Notes under the pieces: generated by a model | What the model saw: only the letters and a program-made list of their open reading frames with translations | Told to the model about the DNA's origin: nothing | Database searches by the model: none | Made by a program: the position numbers and the translations under genes | From: Rahnella victoriana | Lineage (GTDB): Bacteria > Pseudomonadota > Gammaproteobacteria > Enterobacterales > Enterobacteriaceae | Assembly: GCF_004330295.1 (NCBI RefSeq) | Contig: NZ_SJOJ01000008.1 | Location: forward strand, 62,001 to 126,000 | Direction: 5' to 3' | Length of the DNA: 64,000 nt | Part shown: positions 47,792-56,095 of the stretch, piece after piece | Layout of the letters: the number at the start of each line of letters is the position of its first letter | Position numbering within the stretch: the stretch's first letter is position 1

Positions 47792-48079
47792 ATGAAAAAA
47801 GGTTATTTAATCGCTCATGTTAATGTCACGGATCCCGTTGTTTATGCGGAATATGCCAAAGCCGCCGGAGAGGCAATGCAGGAATTCAGTCCTGAGCTGA
47901 TTGCCGGCACCGGTCAGTCTGAAAATCTGGAGGGCGAATCGTATGAAAGGCACGTCGTTTTTGAGTTTGCCTCCTTTGCCGGGGCAAAGCGTTTTTATGA
48001 GAGTCCCGGCTATCAGGCTGCCAGAGCAATCCGCTCAGGTGCTGTAACCGGAACCTTTGTATTAATTGAAGGCGTCTGA
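47792..48079 (+). CDS. DUF1330 protein
   Basis: A 95-residue protein with the dimeric alpha-beta barrel pattern of the DUF1330 family: KGYLIAHVNVTDPVVYAEYAK at the start, VVFEFASFAGAKRFYESPGYQAARAIR in the second half. The family has no defined reaction. It starts with AAGGATAAA upstream and is divergent from a LysR gene, 134 bases apart. Confidence 0.85.
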   Translation: MKKGYLIAHVNVTDPVVYAEYAKAAGEAMQEFSPELIAGTGQSENLEGESYERHVVFEFASFAGAKRFYESPGYQAARAIRSGAVTGTFVLIEGV

Positions 48080-48147
48080 TTTTATGTAAAGCAGGGTAGC
48101 GGTACATCGACACGCTGATTTCACCGATCATAACTACCCGTCAGCAC

Positions 48148-48186
48148 TTGCCCGCTTAAATAACAGCCTTAACGCGGGCGTTTTCC
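48148..48186 (+). terminator. terminator-like hairpin after DUF1330 gene
   Basis: The arms GCCCGCTTAA and TTAACGCGGGC pair with a single bulge and are followed by GTTTTCCGTTTTC. Confidence 0.65.
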
Positions 48187-48264
48187 GTTTTCCCGTCGGA
48201 TGCCTTAAACTACGCCGCACAGCCCGGTAAACATGGGCAATGACCCTAATTCGAAGGAAGTAAG

Positions 48265-48324
48265 ATGCTTTTGCCAGATTTGAGCAATACAAAAACAGAC
48301 TGTCACTCGTCATTTCACGAATGA
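48265..48324 (+). CDS. possible 19-residue leader ORF coupled to the kinase-like gene
   Basis: An ATG with a strong ribosome-binding site (GAAGGAAG) opens a 19-codon frame (MLLPDLSNTKTDCHSSFHE) whose stop overlaps the next start in an ATGA arrangement. The downstream gene has no site of its own. The peptide shows no recognised motif. It may serve only to bring ribosomes to the next gene, or be the start of a former fused gene. Confidence 0.45.
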   Translation: MLLPDLSNTKTDCHSSFHE

Positions 48325-48941
48325 GTCGTCAGCTGTTTATTACTCTGGACGGGCCCAAGGGCGCCGGTAAAACCACCTTGCTGGAGGCCATTACGAAAGT
48401 ACTCAGGGCCGACAACAAAAAGGTGGTCCGGCTTAGCGAGAAAAAAAGCGATCCCTTCAGGGGGGAAACCATGGTTCTCGTGAATCAACTCGCCAGAAAT
48501 CCCACGCTGGATCTGGAACGTGAAGTGTGTGAACGCTTTGCTGACAGCCGTGCCTGGATTTCCCGGCACGTGCTGACTAAACAGCCCGCGGACAGCATTA
48601 TCCTGATGGACCGCTGGTACCCGTCTGATGCCGCGTTTCGCCGGATGGTGCCGTTTGCAGAGATTTTACAGATTAACATTGAGCGAAACGTACGAACGCC
48701 AGACCTGCATGTCGGGGTCGTGACTGCGCCTGAAATTTCGTGGGCAAGGGCCGCAGCCCGATCGCGTGGGTTGGGTAGTACGGTGATTCATCAGCTGGAA
48801 GAGCATGTCGCCTGTAGCGGGGCGTTCGGGCGGGAAATCGCGGAGCACGGCTGGTTTATGTGCCGTAACGAAGGAACGATCGAAGAGGCAACCAGGCAGG
48901 TCGTTGCTGAGATTTACAGAGTCAGCGCATGCCGCCAGTAA
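48321..48941 (+). CDS. thymidylate-kinase-like P-loop protein
   Basis: A 206-residue protein with P-loop DGPKGAGKTT at residues 9-18 and the DRW motif in LMDRWYPSDAAFRR, typical of the dTMP kinase group. LID-like basic segment ARAAARSRGLG is present. It is too divergent to be the housekeeping tmk, which lies elsewhere in enterobacteria. The ATG lacks its own ribosome-binding site and overlaps the upstream leader ORF. A phage or plasmid origin is possible. Substrate unknown. Confidence 0.7.
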   Translation: MSRQLFITLDGPKGAGKTTLLEAITKVLRADNKKVVRLSEKKSDPFRGETMVLVNQLARNPTLDLEREVCERFADSRAWISRHVLTKQPADSIILMDRWYPSDAAFRRMVPFAEILQINIERNVRTPDLHVGVVTAPEISWARAAARSRGLGSTVIHQLEEHVACSGAFGREIAEHGWFMCRNEGTIEEATRQVVAEIYRVSACRQ

Positions 48942-49168
48942 TGCCATGCGCTACCCGGGCCTGATCAGGCAGCCAGAAAGAGCATCATAAATTCGGTTCT
49001 TTGCGAGATTGTGTCCACAGAACTCAGGAGTTCCCCCCGAGCCCGTAGACAAATCTGGCCTCTATTGCTTGATAAAAAAGCTAACACTGCCTGGCACTAA
49101 AGCCTGCCTGATGTCAGACCTTAGTGCTAAGTATGATGTTCATTTGGGGACCATCTGAATCACACAAT

Positions 49169-50053
49169 TTAACGGTGCTGGCAAATAAATTCTGCTGCCG
49201 CATCCAATGCATGGCGCGATGCATCCAAACGAATATCACGTTGGAACACGTGATGCATTCCTTCATAGATATCCAGTTGCACCACACCCCCCAATTCTGC
49301 CGCTTTTTCCGCAAAGCGAATTGCGTCATCAAGCAATAGCTCCTCGCTACCTACCTGAATCGCCAGCGGCGGCAGTGTGTCGAACCGGGCGAACAGTGGC
49401 GATGCACGTTCATCCTTAACCATACCGCCCTGCAGGTACTCAAGCGCAGCATCTTGCAAAATTGACGGCTGGAAAATAGGGTCACGCATCGAGGGATCAT
49501 TGAAAGATGCGCCGCTAAATGTCAGATCGGTCCAGGGCGAAAACACCACCGCTGACCGGACCTTCTCCGCCAGCTGCGGATTTTGCATAGCCACCAGCGA
49601 GAGCGCTCCGCCAGCCGAATCACCAACCAACGCAATTTGGTTAACACCGCTGTTTATCAACTCCATCAGCACTTCGTTCACCTTATCCGGTGCAGCAGGG
49701 AAGGGATGTTCCGGTGCCAGTGGATAATCCAATACAAAGGTTGAATAGCCGGTACGCACCGCTAACTGGCTGGCTAATCCACGATACGCCCGCGCACTTC
49801 CGAGCATATAGGCACCGCCATGAATAAAGACAATGACGCATTCGCTGCGGGTGGCTTGCGGGTGCAGCCAATATCCCGAGGCATCGTTTTGTTCGCAGCG
49901 CACACCTTCTGCCAGCGGCGTTTGCTCGCACATAGCGTCATAAAACTCGCGCATTGTCCCGGCAAAATTGTTTCGGAGGTCTTGTTGTTCAGCCAGGAAT
50001 TGCACGACATGCAGACGGTCATGCCCGGTTAATGGATGATGTGTTTTGTTCAT
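49169..50053 (-). CDS. alpha/beta hydrolase, hormone-sensitive-lipase-type esterase
   Basis: A 294-residue hydrolase with the oxyanion-hole motif IHGGAYMLG near residue 76, the nucleophile in VGDSAGGALS, the Asp in VGSEELLLDDA, and the catalytic His in EGMHHVF. These are the HSL (GDXG) family hallmarks. No signal peptide, so it is cytoplasmic. Divergent from a LysR gene 102 bases away, a common arrangement for a regulator and its target esterase. The substrate is unknown. Confidence 0.9.
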   Translation of the reverse strand: MNKTHHPLTGHDRLHVVQFLAEQQDLRNNFAGTMREFYDAMCEQTPLAEGVRCEQNDASGYWLHPQATRSECVIVFIHGGAYMLGSARAYRGLASQLAVRTGYSTFVLDYPLAPEHPFPAAPDKVNEVLMELINSGVNQIALVGDSAGGALSLVAMQNPQLAEKVRSAVVFSPWTDLTFSGASFNDPSMRDPIFQPSILQDAALEYLQGGMVKDERASPLFARFDTLPPLAIQVGSEELLLDDAIRFAEKAAELGGVVQLDIYEGMHHVFQRDIRLDASRHALDAAAEFICQHR

Positions 50054-50155
50054 GATGTTCTCACATATAGGGGGTGTGAGAAGACGTTAAACCATTCCAA
50101 TTTCAGCAACCAGATGGCTTAATGGAATACCATCTATTCTATTTTGGACTACCTA

Positions 50156-51058
50156 ATGGATCGACTTGATGCCATCCGGCTGTTTATGCGCGTAGTGGAG
50201 TGCGAGAGTTTCTCCGCAGCGGCCAAAGAAGCAGGCATTGGGCAATCTGCCGTCAGCAAACAAATCGCCGCGCTGGAGAACCAGTTCAACCATCAGTTGC
50301 TGAAACGTTCATCGCGCGGAATTGCATTGACCGACGCGGGTAAAGAGTTTTATGACGGCGCATTGCGTTTACTTGATGAGTACGACCAGTTGGAATCCAG
50401 CGTTAAATATGGCGCGGATGAAGCGGCGGGCACGTTGAGAATATCTGTCGCACCGGTTTTTGGCCGTTTCTATATCGTTCCACGCCTGCCTGCACTGTTT
50501 GAGCGCTATCCGGCGCTAAACATTGAACTGCGCGTCTCCGAACGACATATTGATTTGATTGAGGAGAATATCGACATCGCAATCCGCCACGGTGAACTGC
50601 AAGATTCTGCCTTAACACAACGCAAGCTTGCGGAAAGTCCTCTGATCACCGTAGGCAGTCCGGGCTATCTGGCCAGGCACGGTGCTCCAAGCTCACCTGC
50701 CGAACTGGGCAATCACCAGTGCATTGTGTTTAATGGCGGCCGTGGCGTCCACCCGTGGCACTTCCTCGATGAACAAGGTAAGCCGATAATTCATATTCCG
50801 CAGGGGCGTTTTCGCAGCAACGATGGCGAACAGCAACGCGCCGCCGCCCTTTCCGGAATGGGCATCGCGCAATTACCCGCATGGCTGGCTGGACCCGATT
50901 TAGCGTCTGGGGCATTGGTTCCCCTGTTGCGGGAGTTTACGAGAGGTGCGATGCCGGTGAGCGCGGTCTTTGCGACCAGGCAAATGGCGAACAGCAAAGT
51001 GCGGGTGTTTGTGGCGTATTTAATGGAGACCCTGAAGATCGATTTGCCGAAGTGGTGA
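50156..51058 (+). CDS. LysR-family transcriptional regulator
   Basis: A 300-residue regulator starting MDRLDAIRLFMRVVECESFS, with the helix-turn-helix AAAKEAGIGQSAVSKQIAALENQF and an effector domain typical of the family (GTLRISVAPVFGRFYIVPRLP, IDIAIRHGELQDSALTQRKLAESP). I chose the ATG at 50156; the frame begins at an upstream TTG. It likely controls the divergent esterase gene. Confidence 0.88.
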   Translation: MDRLDAIRLFMRVVECESFSAAAKEAGIGQSAVSKQIAALENQFNHQLLKRSSRGIALTDAGKEFYDGALRLLDEYDQLESSVKYGADEAAGTLRISVAPVFGRFYIVPRLPALFERYPALNIELRVSERHIDLIEENIDIAIRHGELQDSALTQRKLAESPLITVGSPGYLARHGAPSSPAELGNHQCIVFNGGRGVHPWHFLDEQGKPIIHIPQGRFRSNDGEQQRAAALSGMGIAQLPAWLAGPDLASGALVPLLREFTRGAMPVSAVFATRQMANSKVRVFVAYLMETLKIDLPKW

Positions 51059-51152
51059 TAAAAACTTTTTTTGCATCCAATCTGAGGATTGAAGAATGCG
51101 GTATCCGTGAATTCTTCATTGTCACAGGTGACAGAATTTCTGGAGGTTTTTT

Positions 51153-51290
51153 ATGGGAATTATCGTAGGCAAATTACTGAGCATAGTCCATGACTGCCTA
51201 ATGACTCTGGAACAACCTGAAACGGAAAAACCACCAGCAGCTTCTCAGCAGCCTGTCTGGGATCAACATCCACGGAGTGCTGTCGTATAA
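51153..51290 (+). CDS. possible small protein
   Basis: A 45-codon ORF with a strong ribosome-binding site (TGGAGG, seven bases before the ATG). It starts MGIIVGKLLSIVHDCLMTLE, an amphipathic or membrane-seeking helix, followed by a proline-rich, polar tail. No family recognised. The ribosome-binding site is the main support; the surrounding 600 bases look like decayed coding sequence. Confidence 0.3.
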   Translation: MGIIVGKLLSIVHDCLMTLEQPETEKPPAASQQPVWDQHPRSAVV

Positions 51291-51876
51291 GCTGCAAAGC
51301 GGAGCGGCGCAAATCTTTAGGAACGCAGTTTTTGCCGGGACGGCAGCGTCTGACAGAAATAATCATCCGGCGGGATGTTCACGATAACGCAAAAACTTGC
51401 TGCGTTATCGACCTTAAGTCCCTGAGTGAATTGATAATGATTCTGGTCAGCCATGATTGATCAATGTGCGACAGAGTCGTCCACAAGGCACAGGGAGTTG
51501 TTCTGAGTTGACAGGCAGAGGTTTTGGCAGACCTGCTCAGTATCAAGATTTCCACCTGAATGGCCTCAGGAGTGTCAGTTACTGCGAATGTTGAGGCCAT
51601 TACAGCCGGTGGTTTTTTTTGTTTATTGGTTTAAATTCAATAAGAATATTCTTAGTTACAAATCTATTGCTATCTTGTTTAAAATTTGTTTTGTCAGGAT
51701 CCCGGCAGATTTTTGTCCTGAAATAATACAAACAACTGACATTATTTGGAATATTTTCCGCGCTCGCTGGTTTTTTCGAAATTATTAACCTAATCTTAAA
51801 ATTTATTCCCAGATCAAAATTCCAAAAGTGACTTGATAAAATAAAGCGAGGAATTAATCAAAGTAAGGAATAATTA
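51291..51876. other. non-coding, AT-rich to the right; decayed sequence
   Basis: Up to about 51.6 kb both strands hold short broken open frames with normal base composition, which may be remnants of a lost gene. From about 51.6 kb the sequence becomes AT-rich and should hold the promoter of the LuxR-type gene, including the RcsAB-like box. Confidence 0.4.
51641..51654. promoter_or_regulatory. RcsAB-like box upstream of the LuxR-type gene
   Basis: The 14-base perfect palindrome TAAGAATATTCTTA differs in one position from the E. coli RcsAB box consensus TAAGAATATTCCTA. It is followed by GTTACAAATC. It lies 222 bases before the start of the LuxR-type gene. Confidence 0.65.
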
Positions 51877-52530
51877 ATGGCGTGGAAAAGAAGAGAGAAA
51901 GTGGCAATTATGGAGCCACTTTCGATGGTCAGCGATGTAATGTCGCAGATCCTGAGAGAGGAGAGTGATATTATTATTGAAGGCGCACTTTCTAATTTCA
52001 TATCCCTCAAGTCTTTGCTGGAATTACGAAAGTTAGATGTGGTTTTCAGTGAGGTTTATGATGCCAATACGTCTATTATTGAAGGCCTGGATTTCTTAAG
52101 AAAACTAAAAGCGCAATTCCCCGCCATTGATATGATTATTCATACTGAAATTGAAATTCCTGCTTTACTGATTCAGAGTAATGCAGATGCTATCTATATG
52201 AAACAATTAGGTGTTGAAGGCTGCCGCGCTTCTGCAGCGCAAATCCTTAATGCAACGAGCATGGTGAGCGTACTCTTTTACGAAGACAGAAAACTTCGTT
52301 ACGATTTCGAAATGCTGAGCGACTATGAATGGGAAGTGCTGATTATGTTCAGCCAGCAAATGAGCATTACTGAAATTGCGACGAAAATGAAAACCCAATA
52401 TCGACGCATCAGCCGGGTGAAGCACATCATTATGCATAAACTGAAAGTGAGTAATAATGTGGCATTCAGTCAGTTAATGGCACTTGGCGGAAGCAAGTTT
52501 GGCGACTATCCGCCGGTTTCTTTAAAATAA
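51877..52530 (+). CDS. LuxR-type (RcsB/RcsA-like) transcriptional regulator
   Basis: A 217-residue protein with a C-terminal LuxR helix-turn-helix at about residues 146-200 (LSDYEWEVLIMFSQQMSITEIATKM, then RVKHIIMHKLKV). The N-terminal 140 residues resemble a degenerate receiver domain lacking the usual phospho-acceptor pocket, as in RcsA, MatA/EcpR, BglJ and GadE-type partners of RcsB. The start follows AAGGAATAAT. It precedes a CSS-EAL gene and the fimbrial operon, and an RcsAB-like box lies upstream of both this gene and the fimbrial genes. It is therefore a candidate activator or RcsB partner for the fimbriae. Confidence 0.75.
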   Translation: MAWKRREKVAIMEPLSMVSDVMSQILREESDIIIEGALSNFISLKSLLELRKLDVVFSEVYDANTSIIEGLDFLRKLKAQFPAIDMIIHTEIEIPALLIQSNADAIYMKQLGVEGCRASAAQILNATSMVSVLFYEDRKLRYDFEMLSDYEWEVLIMFSQQMSITEIATKMKTQYRRISRVKHIIMHKLKVSNNVAFSQLMALGGSKFGDYPPVSLK

Positions 52531-52562
52531 TATTGCATCAATACTTTCATTTCAGGCAAACC

Positions 52563-54098
52563 ATGAAAACCGCAAAATCTGTTGGCCGGCCTTTATTATT
52601 TCTGTCAGGTACCTTGCTGGTAGCCACATTTATCCTGATTGTCACACATCTCGTCATCGCGACGTATGATCGCGACTATCTGGCTTCCTATGCCCGACAC
52701 ATCATGACGCGCGGACTGGAAGTTGCTGATGAGTCCGGTAAAATCGTCAGTAAAGTGAATGCCATACGCGATGAAACATGCAGTGATAAATTTCTCGATG
52801 AAATTCGTTATCTCTCATTTACCTCTATATTTATCTCAGATATTGGCTACATCCGTGATCACCAGCTGAAATGTACGGCGATGCGTGGCCGTTTACCGGA
52901 GCCGGTGATGATGTCGGTTCCCGATACCATCACCCGTTATGGTCAGCGCATATGGACATCATTCAGCGGCATTATCGACCCGCGGATCACCGCCGATATG
53001 ATGGAATCAAAGAACGTTCTGCTTTTCCCGACACCGGCCGCATTTCGTGACATTTATGTTCCATACAATGGCTTCGGTGCCGTGCTGATCAACCACCGGC
53101 ACGACCATATCTTCAGGCTGTTTGGCGACTCCGCCGGCCTGGTGCGGGATGTTAACGAAATGCAAGGTTTTGCGTGGTGGCAGCAAGCCCGCTTCACGGA
53201 ATGCAGTAAACGATATGATATTTGCGTTATGGCAAGAAATACTCAGATCGGACTTTTTTCCCTTTCAGCCACGGCGAGAGTATTTATTATTCTGGCAGCA
53301 TTCACAGCCGGTGGAATGTTTACCTTCGCACTCCGCCAATACATCAGTAATACCCGTTCATTACAGAATAAACTCAGGATGGCGATCAGCCGGGATGACA
53401 TTTATATCAACTATCAACCCTTTGTGGATATTGACACCGGCAGGTTGATTGGGTACGAAGCGCTGGCCCGCTGGCAAGAGGTAAACGGCGACAATATATC
53501 ACCGGATGTGTTCATTAAACTGGCAGAATCGACGCACCAGATTAAGGCGCTTACCCGGTCTGTCGTCACGCGGACGCTGACAGAAATCGCCCCACTTCTG
53601 CGTGACAATAAAGCTTTATTTGTGAGTATTAATATCACTACTGCGGATGTGACTGAGACGGATTTCAGGGTTTTTCTCGAAGAAGAGGTCGATAAAAGCA
53701 GGCTTCACCGTAAGCAAATCGTCTTAGAAATCACGGAACGTTCGACAGCCGACCATAGGCTGCTTAAAGAGTCATTAGCCCGGCTGAGAGATTACGGCTA
53801 CCGCATTGCGCTGGATGATTTCGGTACCGGTTATTCCAATCTGGATTATCTGAGCAAGTTATCGTTTGATTTTATTAAGATTGACAAGATCTTCACTGAT
53901 TCTATTGGCAGCCAGTCAGTTAGTTTCAAAATGTTGAAAATGATGCTGGAAATGCTCGCACAGACCGGTGCGACCATTATTGTGGAAGGAATAGAAGAAC
54001 AGCATCAGGCGGACTTCTTCCTGAAAGAATATCCCCGCATTGTCGGACAGGGCTGGTTTTACGGCAGGCCGGTGGATATCGATAAAATCACTTCCTGA
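52563..54098 (+). CDS. CSS-domain EAL c-di-GMP phosphodiesterase
   Basis: A 511-residue inner-membrane phosphodiesterase type. An N-terminal helix (residues 10-33), a periplasmic part with the Cys pair ETCSD and LKCTAMRG (the redox-sensing CSS region, here CSD), a second helix (ATARVFIILAAFTAGGMFTFAL), then the EAL domain: YEALARWQ, VSINIT, LEITE, LDDFGTGYSN, FIKIDK and VEGIEE. All catalytic residues appear present, so it should be active. It starts 32 bases after the LuxR-type gene and is probably coupled to it. Lowering c-di-GMP often changes adhesion and fimbriation. Confidence 0.88.
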   Translation: MKTAKSVGRPLLFLSGTLLVATFILIVTHLVIATYDRDYLASYARHIMTRGLEVADESGKIVSKVNAIRDETCSDKFLDEIRYLSFTSIFISDIGYIRDHQLKCTAMRGRLPEPVMMSVPDTITRYGQRIWTSFSGIIDPRITADMMESKNVLLFPTPAAFRDIYVPYNGFGAVLINHRHDHIFRLFGDSAGLVRDVNEMQGFAWWQQARFTECSKRYDICVMARNTQIGLFSLSATARVFIILAAFTAGGMFTFALRQYISNTRSLQNKLRMAISRDDIYINYQPFVDIDTGRLIGYEALARWQEVNGDNISPDVFIKLAESTHQIKALTRSVVTRTLTEIAPLLRDNKALFVSINITTADVTETDFRVFLEEEVDKSRLHRKQIVLEITERSTADHRLLKESLARLRDYGYRIALDDFGTGYSNLDYLSKLSFDFIKIDKIFTDSIGSQSVSFKMLKMMLEMLAQTGATIIVEGIEEQHQADFFLKEYPRIVGQGWFYGRPVDIDKITS

Positions 54099-54107
54099 GT
54101 GTGTCAG

Positions 54108-54131
54108 ACAGGGGCCTTGTGCCCCTTTCTT
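54108..54131 (+). terminator. terminator-like hairpin after the EAL gene
   Basis: The arms AGGGGC and GCCCCT with a five-base loop are followed by TTCTTCTTTTT. Confidence 0.7.
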
Positions 54132-54428
54132 CTTTTTACCTTCATCATCGGGTCAATCCGCTTTATTTTCATCTCTCATGATTTCCATCTTCTATCTCGC
54201 ATCTGCTTGTCTAAAGGACATCAATGTCGCCATGGTTTTGCCTTTTGAGCGTTTTTAGTGATTCTTGAGCGACATCAATATTTACTCAGCCCTGACATAA
54301 ATATCATTCTGAAAATATTCAATCTGGTTGTAATTAATATCTCCCGCTTAAATAACACGCAGAATGATTATTTTGCGATCTATTAATTATATTAATAACG
54401 CAGTTTATAGGTAATCGTTTAATTATAT

Positions 54429-54442
54429 TTAGAATATTCCTA
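54429..54442. promoter_or_regulatory. RcsAB-like box upstream of the fimbrial operon
   Basis: TTAGAATATTCCTA matches the RcsAB box consensus TAAGAATATTCCTA in 13 of 14 positions. It is followed by GTTAGGAAATC, similar to the flank of the box before the LuxR-type gene. It lies 261 bases before the major pilin gene. Confidence 0.65.
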
Positions 54443-54535
54443 GTTAGGAAATCGTAAAGATGGGAAATGTTTTCTAGATGTTAATGAAAATTGCAGATTA
54501 TTTCTCTGCCAGGAAAACGGATCTACATCAATTTA

Positions 54536-54561
54536 GTGAGTTAGTGTTTTAAATAACTCAC
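54536..54561. repeat. inverted repeat in the fimbrial promoter region
   Basis: The perfect 8-base arms GTGAGTTA and TAACTCAC are separated by ten bases. No T-run follows, so it is more likely a protein-binding site than a terminator. Confidence 0.5.
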
Positions 54562-54606
54562 ATCAGAAGAATAATTCACTAATTTATACGTTCTTGACGA
54601 GATTGA

Positions 54607-54634
54607 TTGCCGAAAAAGCTCGTGACTTTATAGT
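54607..54634 (+). promoter_or_regulatory. possible fimbrial operon promoter
   Basis: A -35-like TTGCCG and a -10-like TATAGT are separated by 16 bases. It would give a leader of about 60 bases before the pilin gene. Confidence 0.45.
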
Positions 54635-54702
54635 GACTGGCACTGGCAGCGCAACCCGCTATGGGACCTGCCAGAAGGAAATTAATCTAACGGAGAAAAG
54701 AC

Positions 54703-55239
54703 GTGAATAAGAAAATTTTAGTGGCTTGTGGTTTGCTGGTAGCGGGTTATTCAATGACGGCGTCTGCTGTATCTGATAACACTATTTCGTTTCAGGGTGA
54801 AGTCACTGATGAAACCTGTTCATTGACCGTAAATGGTAATGACACTGCGCCAATTATTTTATTACCTACTGTCTCAACGTCTAATTTATCTGCGTCAGGT
54901 GACGTAGCGGGCGCGACGACGTTCGAAATGGGTGTGAGCGGTTGCACAGGTAGTACTGACTCAACAGCTATTAGCACGGTATTTGTCGGCAATTTGGTTG
55001 AAACGACCAATGGCACTTTAGGTAATACTGGTACAGCAGAAAACGTAACAGTTCAAATTCTGGATACAGAAGGTACTGAGATTAACTTAAGTTCAACCTA
55101 TACGGCCGAAGGCGATCTGACTTTAGCTGCAGGTGACACTGCTTCGACCGCGACATATACCGCTCAATATTATGCGTCTGATGCTGCTACAGCAGGTACT
55201 GTTGCGGCTTCACTGCAATATGCAGTGACTTATCAGTAA
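54703..55239 (+). CDS. major fimbrial subunit (type 1 pilin family)
   Basis: A 178-residue pilin with a signal peptide ending TASA at residue 22, the pilin Cys pair at residues 39 and 81, and a C-terminal strand ending AVTYQ used in donor-strand exchange. Rich in Thr, Ala, Ser and Gly. The ATG follows CGGAGAAAAG. It is the first gene of a five-gene chaperone-usher operon, followed by a hairpin that likely raises its amount relative to the other genes. Confidence 0.9.
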   Translation: MNKKILVACGLLVAGYSMTASAVSDNTISFQGEVTDETCSLTVNGNDTAPIILLPTVSTSNLSASGDVAGATTFEMGVSGCTGSTDSTAISTVFVGNLVETTNGTLGNTGTAENVTVQILDTEGTEINLSSTYTAEGDLTLAAGDTASTATYTAQYYASDAATAGTVAASLQYAVTYQ

Positions 55240-55254
55240 GCGTTAAATAATCGC

Positions 55255-55284
55255 AAGATGGCAGAACGCTGCCATCTTATTTTA
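55255..55284 (+). terminator. intra-operon hairpin between pilin and chaperone genes
   Basis: The arms AAGATGGCA and TGCCATCTT with a six-base loop are followed by ATTTTAT. A partial terminator at this place is common in fimbrial operons. Confidence 0.75.
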
Positions 55285-55336
55285 TATCATGCGGCGTGCC
55301 ACTGATATCTGAAAAAATTATGAGTTTAATGTTCAT

Positions 55337-56095
55337 ATGTTTAATAATCGCAATCTGATTAGAAAAACAACTGGTCTATTTCTGTTGTTAATATTATCAC
55401 TACTCTCTGTAATGGCATCTGCCAGTGTCACTATGATTGGCAACCGGATTATTTATCCCTCAGATAACGCTTCAGTAGACGTTGAATTTCGTAATAAAGA
55501 TATCATTCCTTATGCGGTGCAAACATGGCTGGATGATGGAGATACTGAGTCAACACCCACAACAGGTAAGGCTCCGTTTTATGCTTCGCCGGCACTCTTT
55601 AGAATTGCAGCAAACGGCGGGCAGGTGCTCCGTATTGCCTTTAATGGCAGCAGAAATTTGCCGCAGGACCGGGAATCTGTTTTTTACTTTAATTTTCTGC
55701 AAATACCCCCGGTGAATGCGGGTGAAGAAAGTGCTCAGCAAAAGAATAAAATGCTAATCATGTTAAAAAACCGTGTGAAGGTTTTTTACAGACCCGTTGC
55801 CATTGCCTCCGGAAGTAAAACATTTTTTGATAAAATTAATGTCAATTCTCAGTTACAAAATGGTGGGACAGTTATCAACATTGAAAATAACTCCCCATTT
55901 TATGCATCAGTGATTGATGTGAGAATTAAACACGGAAAACAGGTTTACAAACAAAAAGCGGAAATGATTGCACCATTTTCTAAAGGAAGTGTTCTGTTCA
56001 AAAAAAACCAGGATATTAAAGGAGCGACAGTTATTGTCGATTATCTCAATGACCAGGGCGCAAGGATAAGCCATGAATATGAGATTAGTCACTAA
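55337..56095 (+). CDS. periplasmic pilus chaperone (first)
   Basis: A 252-residue PapD-like chaperone. The signal peptide ends near MASA (residue 29). The Ig-like domain has VTMIGNRIIYPSDNASVDVEF, and the signature NLPQDRESVFYFNFLQIPP holds the subunit-binding Arg/Lys segment of the family. The last 23 bases overlap the usher start. A second chaperone gene lies at the operon end. Confidence 0.92.
   Translation: MFNNRNLIRKTTGLFLLLILSLLSVMASASVTMIGNRIIYPSDNASVDVEFRNKDIIPYAVQTWLDDGDTESTPTTGKAPFYASPALFRIAANGGQVLRIAFNGSRNLPQDRESVFYFNFLQIPPVNAGEESAQQKNKMLIMLKNRVKVFYRPVAIASGSKTFFDKINVNSQLQNGGTVINIENNSPFYASVIDVRIKHGKQVYKQKAEMIAPFSKGSVLFKKNQDIKGATVIVDYLNDQGARISHEYEISH

Noticed and set aside
51317..51454. 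45-codon minus-strand frame starting MADQNHYQFT
   Set aside because: It looks protein-like but has no ribosome-binding site and lies among broken frames; I treat it as part of decayed sequence.
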